The notes below the pieces were generated by a model, which ran no database searches, was not told the origin of the DNA, and saw only the letters and a program-made list of their open reading frames with translations. DNA of 64,000 bases, from positions 71,915 through 135,914 of the forward strand of contig JAGFJJ010000068.1 of assembly GCA_024102815.1 (NCBI GenBank). Reading direction: 5' to 3'. A program made the position numbers and the translations under genes. Below, piece by piece: positions 10,361 through 19,759 of the stretch (positions are counted from its first letter, which is position 1; the number at the start of each line of letters is the position of its first letter). Source of the stretch: Phycisphaerae bacterium (GTDB lineage Bacteria; Planctomycetota; Phycisphaerae; UBA1845).

Positions 10361-10774
10361 TCAGATCAGAAGCGGGAGATCGCTCGGTGGAAACGGCAGG
10401 CTTGTGAGCCAACTCAATCGGGACATGTTCGTGACTCGCGTGATCGCAGCTACCGTGACGACGTTTGTAGGAGGTACCAAGAAAGCGGCAAGCGTGGTCG
10501 AGTTGGAGTCATCCGTCGGTTTGGCGACGGACGCGCACACACCCGCGCAGGTGCCGCACCTGCGAGGCGTCGAGTCGGGTGCGGAATCGGATGAGCCGCT
10601 GTCGCTGCCCTCGTCGGCGCAACATGGCGATGCAACAGAGTCACTGGGATCCGGTGTGCCTTCGGATTCATGATCGCAGCATTGGACCAGAACTCCGGCT
10701 CGACACAGCGCAGGCGGGCCCAGGAGCAACCACACCATCACCAGTTTGACCGCAAGTCGTATCATCCGAGTCAT
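10361..10774 (-). CDS. Small secreted Cys-rich protein ahead of efflux genes (paralogue A)
   Basis: Predicted exported protein of 137 aa with an N-terminal hydrophobic signal (LVMVWLLLGPPALC) and Cys pairs (QCCDHES, PCCADE, CGTCAGVC). No named family recognised. ATG 10774 was chosen because AAGGA lies just upstream; a longer frame runs to 10831. It ends LPFPPSDLPLLI, identical to the end of the Cys-rich protein at 21412-21789, and both share the pattern G-x-PALC-x2-GV. Both sit first in a minus-strand efflux block. A periplasmic metal-binding role is inference from composition and context. Confidence 0.7.
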   Translation of the reverse strand: MTRMIRLAVKLVMVWLLLGPPALCRAGVLVQCCDHESEGTPDPSDSVASPCCADEGSDSGSSDSAPDSTPRRCGTCAGVCASVAKPTDDSNSTTLAAFLVPPTNVVTVAAITRVTNMSRLSWLTSLPFPPSDLPLLI

Positions 10775-10817
10775 TCTATCCTTGGAATCGACATTCTTCA
10801 ATTCGACTGTTGCAGGT

Positions 10818-12977
10818 TCAACCGTCCTCACCCTTTGCTCGAAGCAACCGCAAACCGTTGAAGGTTACGAGCAGCGACGCCCCCATATCGGCGGCGATGG
10901 CCATCCAGAGGTTCGCCAGCCCCGGGATCGCTAGCGCAAGAAACACCGCCTTGATGCCCAGCGACAGCGAGACATTCTGGATGATGATGTTCTTCGTCCT
11001 TTGGCTATGACGCAGTAGCCACGGAAGTTTGCGGAGGTCGTCCGCCATCAGTGCGATGTCCGCCGTTTCCAAAGCCGCGTCAGTTCCGCCCGTCCCCATG
11101 GCCACGCCAACGCTTGCGGCAGCCAGCGCCGGAGCGTCGTTGATTCCGTCACCCACCATCATGACATGCTCGTGCGAACGCCGGAGCTCCTCGACAGCTG
11201 CCACCTTGTCGGCGGGTAGTAGCTCCGCACGGAAATCGATGTCGCCGCATTCCTCAGCTATCGCCTTGGCCGTTCCCTCGTTGTCACCGGTCAGCATGAT
11301 AATGTGATTGACACCAATCTCACGGAGCGAGCGCACAACAACACTAGACTCCTGCCGGAGTCCGTCGGCCAGTAGAATCACACCGAGCGGTCCGCGTGTC
11401 GAAGCGAGCCCGACGGTCGTGTGATGGCAATCCTCATGATCGGCCATCGTTCGATGCATCTCCTCCGTACAAACGCCATTTTCCTCGAGCAGCCTGTGGC
11501 TGCCGAGCAAATACTCCTCCCCATCCACGGAAGCACGGGCTCCCTTACCACGAATGCCCTGGTAGTCGCGGCAGGCGGCTGGCGCAATATCGTGTTGCGC
11601 AGCGTATTCGACGATCGATCTGGCGATGGCATGTTCGCTCCGCTGTTCAATAGCTGCGGCAATCTCGAGCAAACGGTCGCCCGGTGTGTCGTTAACGGGG
11701 ATGACCTCTTGCACGACGGGTATGCCGACTGTAAGCGTGCCCGTTTTATCAATGGCGACGGCCTTGGTGCGGCCGACGGTCTCCAAGTGCTCTCCACCCT
11801 TGACTAGGACGCCATTGCGTGCTGCCGCGGCCAGCCCGCTGACGATGGATACGGGCGTCGAGATGACCAGCGCACAAGGACATGCGATGACCAACAAGAC
11901 AAGGGAGCGATAGAACCACGCCGACCAGGCGGCACCGAAAAGAAGCGGCGGCATGAGGCACATCAGTACGGCCCCGATCACGACGGCCGGCGTGTAGTAG
12001 CGGGCGAAGCGTTCGACGAATTGTTCCGAATGGGACCGTTGCGACTGAGCCTGCTCTACCAATCGGACTACGCCGGCGAGTATCGTGTCGCCAGCGGGCT
12101 TGGTTACCTCAACGGTGACGGCGCCGTCCTGATTGACCGTTCCGGCAAACACGTCGTCGCCAGGTTGTTTTGCGACGAGCGCGGACTCTCCGGTGATCGG
12201 CGCTTGATTGACAGTGGTTTCGCCTTCGACGACTCCACCATCGAGCGGGAACTTTTCGCCCGGGCGGACGATGATCCTGCTGCCAACGCCCACGTCTTGA
12301 ACGTCCAATTCTTCCTCGGCCCCGTCTGACTGCACGACGCGTGCTCGCTCGGGGCTGAGCTCCATCAGTGATTGGATCGCCCGACGCGCTCGGTTGACGC
12401 TCCACGTCTCCAGCAGGTGCGACACGGCAAACAGAACCGCGACCGATGCGCCCTCCAGCCATTCCCCAAGCCCGACAGCGCCGACTACAGCCACGGTCAT
12501 CAACACGTTCATGTCAAGCCGAAGCCGCAACATCGAGGCCCAGGCTTTGGGTAGGACGTAGCTCCAAGCCGCCGCGATCGCGAGCACGTACGCAACGGCG
12601 GCTGGCCACGTTGTGTGATGCACCATGGCTGTTGGAGCAAATGACAGCCCAGCCCCAAGTGCTGTTGCGCATGCGGCAACCGCAGCCGTCCACAATGGCC
12701 CGCGCGGCACGGTCGTTTCGATCTGGCGCGGCGCATCTGCCGGGTGTCTGGAGACAGAGGCTCGCATCCCGGTGTTGCGAAGGCGTGCGAGGATTTCCGC
12801 GGCGTCGATTCGGGAGGCGTCATGCTCAACTGTCATCGTCGCCCGCATCAGGTTGAATGAAAGTCCGCCGACACCGTCCACATCTCCGAGACAGTCGCGC
12901 AGCTCGGCGATCTCGTCAGGGCAATCCATGCCCTCCACGCGAAATGACGTCGAGTGTATCTTGCTCAATGACTGCAT
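10818..12977 (-). CDS. zntA: P1B-type metal ATPase, Zn/Cd/Pb class
   Basis: ATP-driven inner-membrane exporter of divalent soft metals, 719 aa. An N-terminal HMA-like domain carries GMDCPDEIAEL. Core motifs are CPC in 'VIACPCALV' (about 362), DKTGTLT phosphorylation site (about 407), and GDGINDAPALA (about 607). The last helices hold N-x6-K ('NVSLSLGIK') and D-x-G ('ADMGASLL'), the residues that mark the Zn/Cd/Pb class (P1B-2) rather than Cu ATPases. ATG 12977 was preferred to GTG 13013 because GGTGAAATC precedes it. Its place inside the CzcCBA-like cluster suggests that cytoplasmic metal is moved to the periplasm here and then across the outer membrane by the RND pumps. Confidence 0.92.
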   Translation of the reverse strand: MQSLSKIHSTSFRVEGMDCPDEIAELRDCLGDVDGVGGLSFNLMRATMTVEHDASRIDAAEILARLRNTGMRASVSRHPADAPRQIETTVPRGPLWTAAVAACATALGAGLSFAPTAMVHHTTWPAAVAYVLAIAAAWSYVLPKAWASMLRLRLDMNVLMTVAVVGAVGLGEWLEGASVAVLFAVSHLLETWSVNRARRAIQSLMELSPERARVVQSDGAEEELDVQDVGVGSRIIVRPGEKFPLDGGVVEGETTVNQAPITGESALVAKQPGDDVFAGTVNQDGAVTVEVTKPAGDTILAGVVRLVEQAQSQRSHSEQFVERFARYYTPAVVIGAVLMCLMPPLLFGAAWSAWFYRSLVLLVIACPCALVISTPVSIVSGLAAAARNGVLVKGGEHLETVGRTKAVAIDKTGTLTVGIPVVQEVIPVNDTPGDRLLEIAAAIEQRSEHAIARSIVEYAAQHDIAPAACRDYQGIRGKGARASVDGEEYLLGSHRLLEENGVCTEEMHRTMADHEDCHHTTVGLASTRGPLGVILLADGLRQESSVVVRSLREIGVNHIIMLTGDNEGTAKAIAEECGDIDFRAELLPADKVAAVEELRRSHEHVMMVGDGINDAPALAAASVGVAMGTGGTDAALETADIALMADDLRKLPWLLRHSQRTKNIIIQNVSLSLGIKAVFLALAIPGLANLWMAIAADMGASLLVTFNGLRLLRAKGEDG

Positions 12978-13106
12978 GATTTCACCGATCGCGGGCAATC
13001 GCCCGAGGCTCACTCAGCGTGCGACCCACAGACCCCACGCTGCGGGAGCCGTTCGAGACAGCGTTCTTGTGTCCAACTCGGGGTAGCACTCCCAGATCCT
13101 CTTGTC

Positions 13107-13586
13107 TCAACCATCAGGATCATCCGCGGATGAATCCGGAGTCGCATCATCCATCTCACGCGCCAACGCCTTGATGTCCAGGACCGAGCCGTCCGGAGGA
13201 ATCGATGCGAACTTGGTGTTGAAATGAACACCTCCACGCTTGCACCGAGACAATTCACGGATTGCCGTCTCCTGAAGTACGGTTCCCTTTGGCGACAATA
13301 CGCATACATCGACCTCGTTCGTGGCGAGGCCGCGTGACGGCGTTGTCGCGTTTAGGCAGCCGCTCACAACGAGCCCCTCCTTCCGGGCGTACGCATGTGG
13401 ATCCTGCAATTCGATGTCGCCAGGCCCCGTAAACTGGAGCGTGAGATCCTTCGTGGCCAGCAGGTCCCGGTGGTAGCGATGCTTGTGCACGGCATTGTAG
13501 ATCAAGATGAACGCCACGCCGCCAACTTGAACGAGGAGTATAGTGCCGACAACGAGGTTCATTTTGCGTTCGGTGGACTTCTTCAT
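13107..13586 (-). CDS. Membrane-anchored protein of unknown function
   Basis: 159 aa, not recognised. A single N-terminal membrane segment (MNLVVGTILLVQVGGVAFILIY begins about residue 9) is followed by 'NAVHKHRYHRD', a short His cluster, and an outside domain of about 120 residues with three Cys (SGCLNA, VDVCVLS, SRCKRGG). ATG 13586 is preceded by AAGGAA at proper spacing; the frame stays open to 13670 but without a better start. It sits between the P-type ATPase and a small lipoprotein in the efflux cluster, so an accessory envelope role in metal handling is possible but not shown. Confidence 0.65.
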   Translation of the reverse strand: MKKSTERKMNLVVGTILLVQVGGVAFILIYNAVHKHRYHRDLLATKDLTLQFTGPGDIELQDPHAYARKEGLVVSGCLNATTPSRGLATNEVDVCVLSPKGTVLQETAIRELSRCKRGGVHFNTKFASIPPDGSVLDIKALAREMDDATPDSSADDPDG

Positions 13587-13713
13587 GTCAGCATTCCTTG
13601 CCAGGCGACGACCATCTGACCTCGCTTCAGCCGTTGAGTCATCTGCCGGGCGACGCGTTTCACGACGCAATACTCGCCGCCGCCAAGCACTCGGCCTTCA
13701 GCGCAACATCACG

Positions 13714-14178
13714 TCATTGCTCCGGCTCATGCGATGGCAGGATCGAATCACGCTCATCGGGCGAAACGAGTGCCAGATGCAAGTGGTCGAAACTGTCCGG
13801 ATCGGGGATTTCGAGACGGAATGTTGCGTACCTGCTCTTGCGAAGTCGTACCCCCGAGGGTTTTCGTTCCGCGTAGCCGGTGCTGAAGGAAACGAGTGAC
13901 TCATCGCTGGTGACCGCCTCAACCCTCAACGTCGTATCCGAACGTGTAAGCGGTGGGGAGCCAGCCATACGCCCAACGATCTGCCACCGGCCGTCGGTTC
14001 TCTTGAGGCCGGCGCCGAGGATCCGGTTACTTCCTTGCCCAAGGACGTAACAGATAGCGACGCGATTTCCCGTCTCAGGTGCCGTCAGAGCAATTCGTTT
14101 GTACACCCGGGGTGCACATCCACTTTGCACCCCGAGCAACAACAAACAAGATACGGTGCTTAGCGCGATTCTGAACAT
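13714..14178 (-). CDS. Putative lipoprotein of the efflux cluster
   Basis: 154 aa. A lipoprotein signal (LLLLGVQSGC) places the mature N-terminal Cys at about residue 21. The rest looks like a small beta-rich domain ('RVAICYVLGQG', 'DGRWQIVGRM') ending in a His/Asp-containing stretch. No family recognised. ATG 14178 was preferred to the ATG two codons earlier because GGTGGAGG directly abuts the first one, leaving it no spacer. It lies between the GlnB-like gene and the anchored protein, in the same direction and with short gaps, so it is probably part of the efflux operon. Confidence 0.65.
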   Translation of the reverse strand: MFRIALSTVSCLLLLGVQSGCAPRVYKRIALTAPETGNRVAICYVLGQGSNRILGAGLKRTDGRWQIVGRMAGSPPLTRSDTTLRVEAVTSDESLVSFSTGYAERKPSGVRLRKSRYATFRLEIPDPDSFDHLHLALVSPDERDSILPSHEPEQ

Positions 14179-14245
14179 GATCATCCTCCACCGGCGTTTC
14201 GATCTCTGCCTTCGTTAGCCTCTGCGCCGATCGTCGTCGGCACGC

Positions 14246-14584
14246 TCACTCGATTCGCTCCAACCGGCTGCCAGTCCGAATCTTGACGGCTAGCTCGACA
14301 TCAAACACGAAGATCTTTCCGTCTCCGACGTTACCCGTGTGTGCCGCCTGCTGAATCAAGTCGATGACCGTGTCGACTTCCTCGTCGTTCAGCGCGCACT
14401 CAAGCTTGACCATTTCGGCGATGCCGTATTGAACCGGTGCATCGTCAGAGTCCGAGCGCCCCACGGTTCGCCCAAAGCCGCGGATGTAGGACACGGTCAC
14501 GCCGGGAAGTTCCGGATGTGCGTGCAGCGCATCGAGTACGGCATCCAGACGGTGCGGCCTGATGATCGCTTTTATTTCTTTCAT
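14246..14584 (-). CDS. P-II (GlnB/CutA-like) protein of metal efflux operon
   Basis: 112-aa trimeric ferredoxin-fold protein. 'MKEIKAIIRPHRLDAVLDAL' is the typical P-II start, and 'VGDGKIFVFDVELAVKIRTG' matches the C-terminal strand of GlnB-like proteins (VGDGKIFV...RIRTGE). The T-loop lacks the uridylylated Tyr context of canonical GlnB (here 'RTVGRSDSDDAPVQYGIAEMV'). ATG 14584 has AAGGAAA in place. It starts 25 nt after the RND stop. P-II-like proteins next to CzcA/CusA genes are a known recurring pairing; whether they bind metal or nucleotides to tune the pump is not settled. A general nitrogen-control role is unlikely here, since no glnA or amtB is adjacent. Confidence 0.85.
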   Translation of the reverse strand: MKEIKAIIRPHRLDAVLDALHAHPELPGVTVSYIRGFGRTVGRSDSDDAPVQYGIAEMVKLECALNDEEVDTVIDLIQQAAHTGNVGDGKIFVFDVELAVKIRTGSRLERIE

Positions 14585-14609
14585 AATCGATTTCCTTCTC
14601 TTGGAGCAA

Positions 14610-17600
14610 TCAGATTTCCACCTCGACGGCCTTCCCGCCCAGCCATCCATAGACCGCGGGAATGACGAATAGTGTCAGCAGCGTCGACGTCGTGAGACCA
14701 AAGACGACGACAACCGCCAGCGGGCGCTGGACCTCCGACCCGATTCCGCTTGCCAGGAGCAGGGGCAGCAAACCCAGAATCGTCGTGATGGCCGTCATGA
14801 GTACGGGGCGCAATCGAAGCAGTCCTCCGTTGATGAGGGATTCGTGTAGCGCCATTCCACCGGCGCGCAGTTCGTTGATGTAACTCACGAGAACGACGCC
14901 GTTTTGTACTGCGATTCCAAATAATGCAATGAAACCAACCGACGCGGGCACGGAAAGGTACTCGCCCGTGAGAAAGAGTCCGAAGATGCCCCCGATCAGC
15001 GCCAGTGGCACATTCACGATGATGATGAGCGCGTGGCGCGTCGAGCCGAACGACATCCACAGCATGAGGAATACGACGGCGATGACGATGGGTACGATGA
15101 TCGACAGACGGGCCATGGCGCGCTGCTGGTTCTCGAATTGACCGCCGTACTCGATGTAATACCCGGGCGTCAAATCGACTTTGTCCGTGATGGCCTGCTG
15201 GATGTCCGCAATAACACCACCCATATCCCGACCGCGCACATTGCCTTGAACGATCCAGCGCCGCTGGTTCTTCTCGCGATTCACCTGAATCGGGCCGACA
15301 ACCTCCTTCACTTGGGCGACCTGTGAGAGCGGGATGAGTGAGCCGTCATTGGTGTGCACGAGCGTGTCACGTATCGCCTGCGGGTCGATCCGCCGATCCT
15401 CCCTGAAACGGACGTGAATGCCGAATCGGCGAGTGTTGAGGTAAAGTGTATCGATCACCTCGCCACCGATCGCCAGCTCGACCATCTCTTGTATTTGGTC
15501 GACCGCGATGCCGTATCGTGAGCATGCGGCGCGATCCGCGATGATCTGAACCTGCGGTTGGCCGAAGCTCTGCTCCACCGAGAGATCGACCAAGCCGGGC
15601 ACGTCTTCGATGGCCGCACTGATTTCGTTCGATTTGTCGCGGAGGACATTCAAGTCCTCGCCATACAGCTTGATGGCCAACTGGGCGCGGATTCCCGAGA
15701 GAAGTTCGTCAAAGGCGTTCTGGATGGGCTGCGTGAAATTGAGTTGGACTCCCGGCCAGGAAGACAGGTCAGCGCTGAGGGCTGCAACCAATTCCTGCTT
15801 GTCCTCAAACCGTGTCCACTCGCCGGGCGGATGTAGTTCGATGTGGATCTCCGCGTAATTAACCGGATGGGGATGGCTACCGGCCTCGGGACGGCCGATC
15901 CTGGAGATGACTTCGTCGACTTCCGGGTACTTCATGATCTGTTTTTCGAGGGTCATGACGGTATCGGTTGCCTTCTCCAGAGAGATGGACGGCGACATGA
16001 TCACGCCCACCAGGATAGAGCCCTCCTCCAAGGTCGGAATGAACTCCGTGCCGACGAATGGTAGCACCGCCAAGCTGGCGACAAATGCGACGAGCGCGCC
16101 TGCAACCACGGCGCCTTTCCAGCGAATCGCTCGCTCCAACAGCGGGCGGTACAGAGTCTTCAGCTTGCTGACGAGGACCAGTTCCTTATGCGTTCCCTGT
16201 TTGAGCAGGAACACGGATAGAACAGGCGCCACGATGAGCGCCGTCCCGATGGAGCCCAGCAAGGCAAAGGCGATCGTGAATGCCATCGGGGAAAACATCT
16301 TTCCTTCCACGCCCTCGAGCGTGAAGATCGGAAGAAACACGGTGATGATGATTCCGATGGAAAACAGGATCGGGCGACTGACTTCTCTTGCAGCATGCAA
16401 AATGACGGTGGTTTTGTTCTTCGATGCGTTTCCGGAGTCATTCAGGTGCCGATAGATGTTCTCGACCATCACGATCGCCCCGTCTCCGAGCATGCCGATC
16501 GCGATCGCGATTCCACCCAGGGACATGAGGTTGGCCGAGATTCCATTGAATCCCATGCAGATCACGGCGACGAGTGCGCAGATCGGGAGCGACAGTACAA
16601 CAATGAATGCCGTTCGCACGTTACCCAAGAAGACACCGAGCGTCAGGAGGACCAGTGCTGCACCCTGCAGGAGTGCCTTCTTCACCGTCCACGTGGCCTG
16701 CTCGATCAACTCCGCCTGTTCGTAATACGGGATCAGTGACACACCGTTGGGGAGGGAAGCCTGGACGCCCTCGACCTTTTCGTAGAGGCGTTCGATGACA
16801 TCGGACGTGTTCTCGCCGTAGAGTTTCAGGACGATGCCCGACACCACTTCTTTTTCTCCGTTGCGGCTGACGACGCCTCGACGGATCTCGTTTCCGTAAA
16901 CCACGTCGGCCACATCGGACAGCCGGATGGCCACACCGTCTTCCACTCTGATCGGGATACTCCGAATGTCGTCCAGGCTCTCCAGCAGGCCGAGTCCGCG
17001 CACCAGAGACTCCTCAGAGCCGATAACCAGGAATTGGCCGCCGACGTTTCTGTTGTTCGCGCGTACCGCGTCGACCAGGTCATCCAAAGAAAGGCCGTAT
17101 CGCAGGAGAGCATCGGGATCCACGCGGATTTGATATTGCAGAACGTGCCCCCCGATGGACAAAATGTCCGTGACTCCGGGAACTGTCTTGAGTTGGAACT
17201 TGACAACCCAATCGTTGAGCTCACGGAGATATGTGTTGGGGTCCTTGCCCTCCGTGTCCACACCCTTATCGAGCGTCAGGTAGTAGATGAAGATCTGCCC
17301 GAGGCCCGTGGAGATTGGCCCGAGCGCGGGCGGCTCGTCCATCTCGGGCAGCTCGGCGGTAGCCGCCGCAAGGCGTTCCGCGACGAGCTGCCGCGCGAAG
17401 TAGATGTCTACACTGTCCTTGAAGTAGACGTAGATGACGGCCATCCCAAACGCGGACGTGGATTTGATCTGCGTGACACCAGGCAAGCCGTTCATCGCAG
17501 ATTCAATCGGATAGGTAATGAGTCGCTCGATCTCCTCCGGGGCCATGCCATGGCCTTCCGCGAACACCGGAACCATGATCGGTGAGATATCAGGAAAGGC

Positions 17601-17711
17601 GTCCACGGGCATCTGCCTGTACTCGTAAGCGCCGTATGCCATCACCGCGATGATGGCAACGACAACCAGGCCTTTTGCCTTCAAAGACGCCTCGACTAAC
17701 TTATTGATCAT
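14610..17711 (-). CDS. czcA: Heavy-metal efflux RND permease (second copy)
   Basis: 1033-aa inner-membrane RND pump. 'PVDAFPDISPIMVPVFAEGHGM' marks the metal-efflux branch. Near residue 397 the relay helix reads GIAIAIGMLGDGAIVMVEN: one Asp and one Glu, without the D-F-G of the pump at 5395-8496, so ion coupling and substrate probably differ between the two copies. It lies 100 nt downstream of the His-rich adaptor and upstream of the P-II gene. The family is secure; metal specificity cannot be read from the sequence alone. Confidence 0.93.
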   Translation of the reverse strand: MINKLVEASLKAKGLVVVAIIAVMAYGAYEYRQMPVDAFPDISPIMVPVFAEGHGMAPEEIERLITYPIESAMNGLPGVTQIKSTSAFGMAVIYVYFKDSVDIYFARQLVAERLAAATAELPEMDEPPALGPISTGLGQIFIYYLTLDKGVDTEGKDPNTYLRELNDWVVKFQLKTVPGVTDILSIGGHVLQYQIRVDPDALLRYGLSLDDLVDAVRANNRNVGGQFLVIGSEESLVRGLGLLESLDDIRSIPIRVEDGVAIRLSDVADVVYGNEIRRGVVSRNGEKEVVSGIVLKLYGENTSDVIERLYEKVEGVQASLPNGVSLIPYYEQAELIEQATWTVKKALLQGAALVLLTLGVFLGNVRTAFIVVLSLPICALVAVICMGFNGISANLMSLGGIAIAIGMLGDGAIVMVENIYRHLNDSGNASKNKTTVILHAAREVSRPILFSIGIIITVFLPIFTLEGVEGKMFSPMAFTIAFALLGSIGTALIVAPVLSVFLLKQGTHKELVLVSKLKTLYRPLLERAIRWKGAVVAGALVAFVASLAVLPFVGTEFIPTLEEGSILVGVIMSPSISLEKATDTVMTLEKQIMKYPEVDEVISRIGRPEAGSHPHPVNYAEIHIELHPPGEWTRFEDKQELVAALSADLSSWPGVQLNFTQPIQNAFDELLSGIRAQLAIKLYGEDLNVLRDKSNEISAAIEDVPGLVDLSVEQSFGQPQVQIIADRAACSRYGIAVDQIQEMVELAIGGEVIDTLYLNTRRFGIHVRFREDRRIDPQAIRDTLVHTNDGSLIPLSQVAQVKEVVGPIQVNREKNQRRWIVQGNVRGRDMGGVIADIQQAITDKVDLTPGYYIEYGGQFENQQRAMARLSIIVPIVIAVVFLMLWMSFGSTRHALIIIVNVPLALIGGIFGLFLTGEYLSVPASVGFIALFGIAVQNGVVLVSYINELRAGGMALHESLINGGLLRLRPVLMTAITTILGLLPLLLASGIGSEVQRPLAVVVVFGLTTSTLLTLFVIPAVYGWLGGKAVEVEI

Positions 17712-17811
17712 CTCGACTCCTCCGATGAACGTAGCGTGATGATTCGGCTCTGTTGCGGCGACCGGCCTTAGCGAGTGGCCAAGATCGCGACTCGATCAAA
17801 CTACGCTGCTG

Positions 17812-19539
17812 TCAGTGACCGTGCCCGGCATGCGCGCCGAGCCCACTTGTGACGATCTTCGCCTTCAATTCGAACGCGCCCCGCATCACGTACTGCTGTC
17901 CGGCAGCCAAGCCGGAGAGGACTTCGACTCGCGATTCATTGCTTCGTCCAAGGGATACCGGTGCAGGCTTGAAGCCTTCGATAGTGTCCAGGAACACGAC
18001 GGGTTCTTCGCCCATTCTCTGCACGGCCGACTTGGGGACGACGACCGAAGCGACATCCTGTCCAATGGCTATCTGGGCGCTGACAAAAAGACCTGGGCGA
18101 ATCTTGCCGTCCGGGTTAGGCAACACGACGCGGGCCAGCGCCGTTCTCGTTTTCTCGTCAACAATCGGCGCTACATAGGCCACAGTGCCTTCCATGCCGG
18201 GCATGCCGCCACCTGCAGAAACCGTGACACTCATACCTTTCTTAACGTACGTGAGATCCTTCTGATACACGGCAATGCTGACCCACACGGAACTCAGATC
18301 AGCGACTGTGAAAGCACCGGAATCATCACTGTGTTTCTCGCCCAATGTCAGGTGCTTTTCGATCACGGTGCCGTCAAACGGCGCGCGAAGTGGGTACCAA
18401 GCCAGCTTCTGCTCGGCTGCCCTTATCTCGTCTTCGGAGAAATTGTCATCGCCGGCGGTGGAAGACACGTGGTTGCACGTTGTGCACTGTGGATCATCGC
18501 AGACTGTGCTCCGTCGAGCGCGGTTCGTTTGGCGCTCGGCCAATCGCTCCAATTCGGCGATTTCGTCCGAAGTCAGCCCGAGCACGTAGAGGCGCCGCCT
18601 GGCGCCCTGAAGCTCGATCTCGGCAACCTGTTGCGTGCGCTCCGCTTCCAGCAGGTCCCGGCGAATCTTGAACTCGATGCCGTCACGCGTCGCGGCATAC
18701 ATCGCGTCGGCCTTTTTGTACTCCGCCTCCGCGGCCTGATAATCGCGCTCGCTCGCCACCTTCTTCTCAAAGAGCGGTTTCTCCCGCAAGAAAGCAGCCT
18801 TGGAGAACACGAATTCGGCGTAGGCGGAAACCAGAATGCTCCGATTTTCGCCCATGGGTCCCTCCTCCGTCTCGCGGAGAGTCTCCAACGAAGGGGACGA
18901 ATCCAAAACCTCCAGCAGACGCATGGTGTTGTGATGGACCTGCCGCGCGCGAACGAGGTCGACAGTGCTGCCGCTGAGCGCAGCCCACTTGGACAGATAG
19001 TCGACTTTGGCCTCGCCCAACTCAGCACTTTCAAGCCACGCCATCACTTCGCCGGTGTGGACCGAGTCTCCGACGCTAGCGATCACCTCGCGGACGACGC
19101 CGGGGGCCCGTGGGACGATATGCGCAACCCGGTCTGCGTTGAGCACGATCTCACCGGGAAGTCGTATCTGCATGGCCAACCGCCCGGGCCCCGCCGTCGC
19201 CACTTCGATGCCGAACTTGTCTCTGTCCTCAGCACTCAGACGAACGCCTGACTCCTCATCATGGTCGTCGTGTCCTTCGTGGCCGGCATGGTCGCCGTCC
19301 GTATGTGCGTCTTCATGACCGTCCTCGTCGTGATCGTCCTCGTCACCTTCGCGATGCCCTTGCTCTTCATGTTCATCCTCGTGCGGATCGGCCGTACCAT
19401 GTTCCGCATGATCGTGAGCCTGCTGAGGCTTGGTGGCGGCCGGTGTTTGCTGGGCGCGCACGCGAGATATGGCGGCTGCCCCGCCGCCAAGGATGACGAC
19501 TGCAGCGATTGCTACCAGGATTCTTGCTGTTCTGTTCAT
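17812..19539 (-). CDS. czcB: RND periplasmic adaptor with His/Asp/Glu-rich arm
   Basis: CzcB-like membrane-fusion protein, 575 aa. After a signal/anchor (ILVAIAAVVILGGGAAAI) comes a highly acidic, His-rich arm at about residues 40-97 (many DH, EH and GH pairs), a likely divalent-metal sponge. The lipoyl/barrel halves follow ('LPGEIVLNADRVAHIVPRAP', 'LRAPFDGTVIEKHLTLGEK'). In the hairpin tip there is an extra Cys motif, C-DDPQ-C-TT-C-NH (about 349-358), and the protein ends in AHAGHGH. It is followed by its RND partner (17711-14610) and preceded by a tiny lipoprotein and the outer-membrane factor. It probably captures periplasmic Zn/Co/Cd-type ions. Confidence 0.92.
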   Translation of the reverse strand: MNRTARILVAIAAVVILGGGAAAISRVRAQQTPAATKPQQAHDHAEHGTADPHEDEHEEQGHREGDEDDHDEDGHEDAHTDGDHAGHEGHDDHDEESGVRLSAEDRDKFGIEVATAGPGRLAMQIRLPGEIVLNADRVAHIVPRAPGVVREVIASVGDSVHTGEVMAWLESAELGEAKVDYLSKWAALSGSTVDLVRARQVHHNTMRLLEVLDSSPSLETLRETEEGPMGENRSILVSAYAEFVFSKAAFLREKPLFEKKVASERDYQAAEAEYKKADAMYAATRDGIEFKIRRDLLEAERTQQVAEIELQGARRRLYVLGLTSDEIAELERLAERQTNRARRSTVCDDPQCTTCNHVSSTAGDDNFSEDEIRAAEQKLAWYPLRAPFDGTVIEKHLTLGEKHSDDSGAFTVADLSSVWVSIAVYQKDLTYVKKGMSVTVSAGGGMPGMEGTVAYVAPIVDEKTRTALARVVLPNPDGKIRPGLFVSAQIAIGQDVASVVVPKSAVQRMGEEPVVFLDTIEGFKPAPVSLGRSNESRVEVLSGLAAGQQYVMRGAFELKAKIVTSGLGAHAGHGH

Positions 19540-19600
19540 TGCGTTAGTTCTCCATGCGTCATGTCACTGCGCGACAAACGCTCTATCTCGTCGGAAGCGA

Positions 19601-19759
19601 TCAAAGAAGAAATGCTGCGGCAGCGTTGAGCAGCAGGTCTCTCAGGAACGTTTCAATCTCACCGCCACTGAGCGGTGTACATCCGCCGCAGAGCGTCAGG
19701 GACATGACGGTCAGCATCGTAAATGCAACAACCTTGTATTGCGGGTTCTTGTGTGTCAC
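19601..19759 (-). CDS. 52-aa lipoprotein coupled to CzcC-like gene
   Basis: GTG 19759 overlaps the stop of the outer-membrane factor by 4 nt (GTGA), so translation is probably coupled; the frame closes at TGA 19601-19603. The peptide has a hydrophobic signal with lipobox-like 'LTLCGGC' (Cys about residue 27), then 'TPLSGGEIETFLRDLLLNA' and a hydrophobic tail. It resembles the small lipoprotein at 52375-52554, which directly follows the CusA gene, in layout (signal, Cys, 'TP', short amphipathic helix). Function unknown; it may cap or stabilise the efflux complex. Confidence 0.6.
   Translation of the reverse strand: MTHKNPQYKVVAFTMLTVMSLTLCGGCTPLSGGEIETFLRDLLLNAAAAFLL

Noticed and set aside
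17815-19251. 478-codon plus-strand open frame opposite the His-rich adaptor
   Set aside because: Mirror of the high-GC coding strand; no start signal and no family features, while the minus-strand gene is a clear adaptor.
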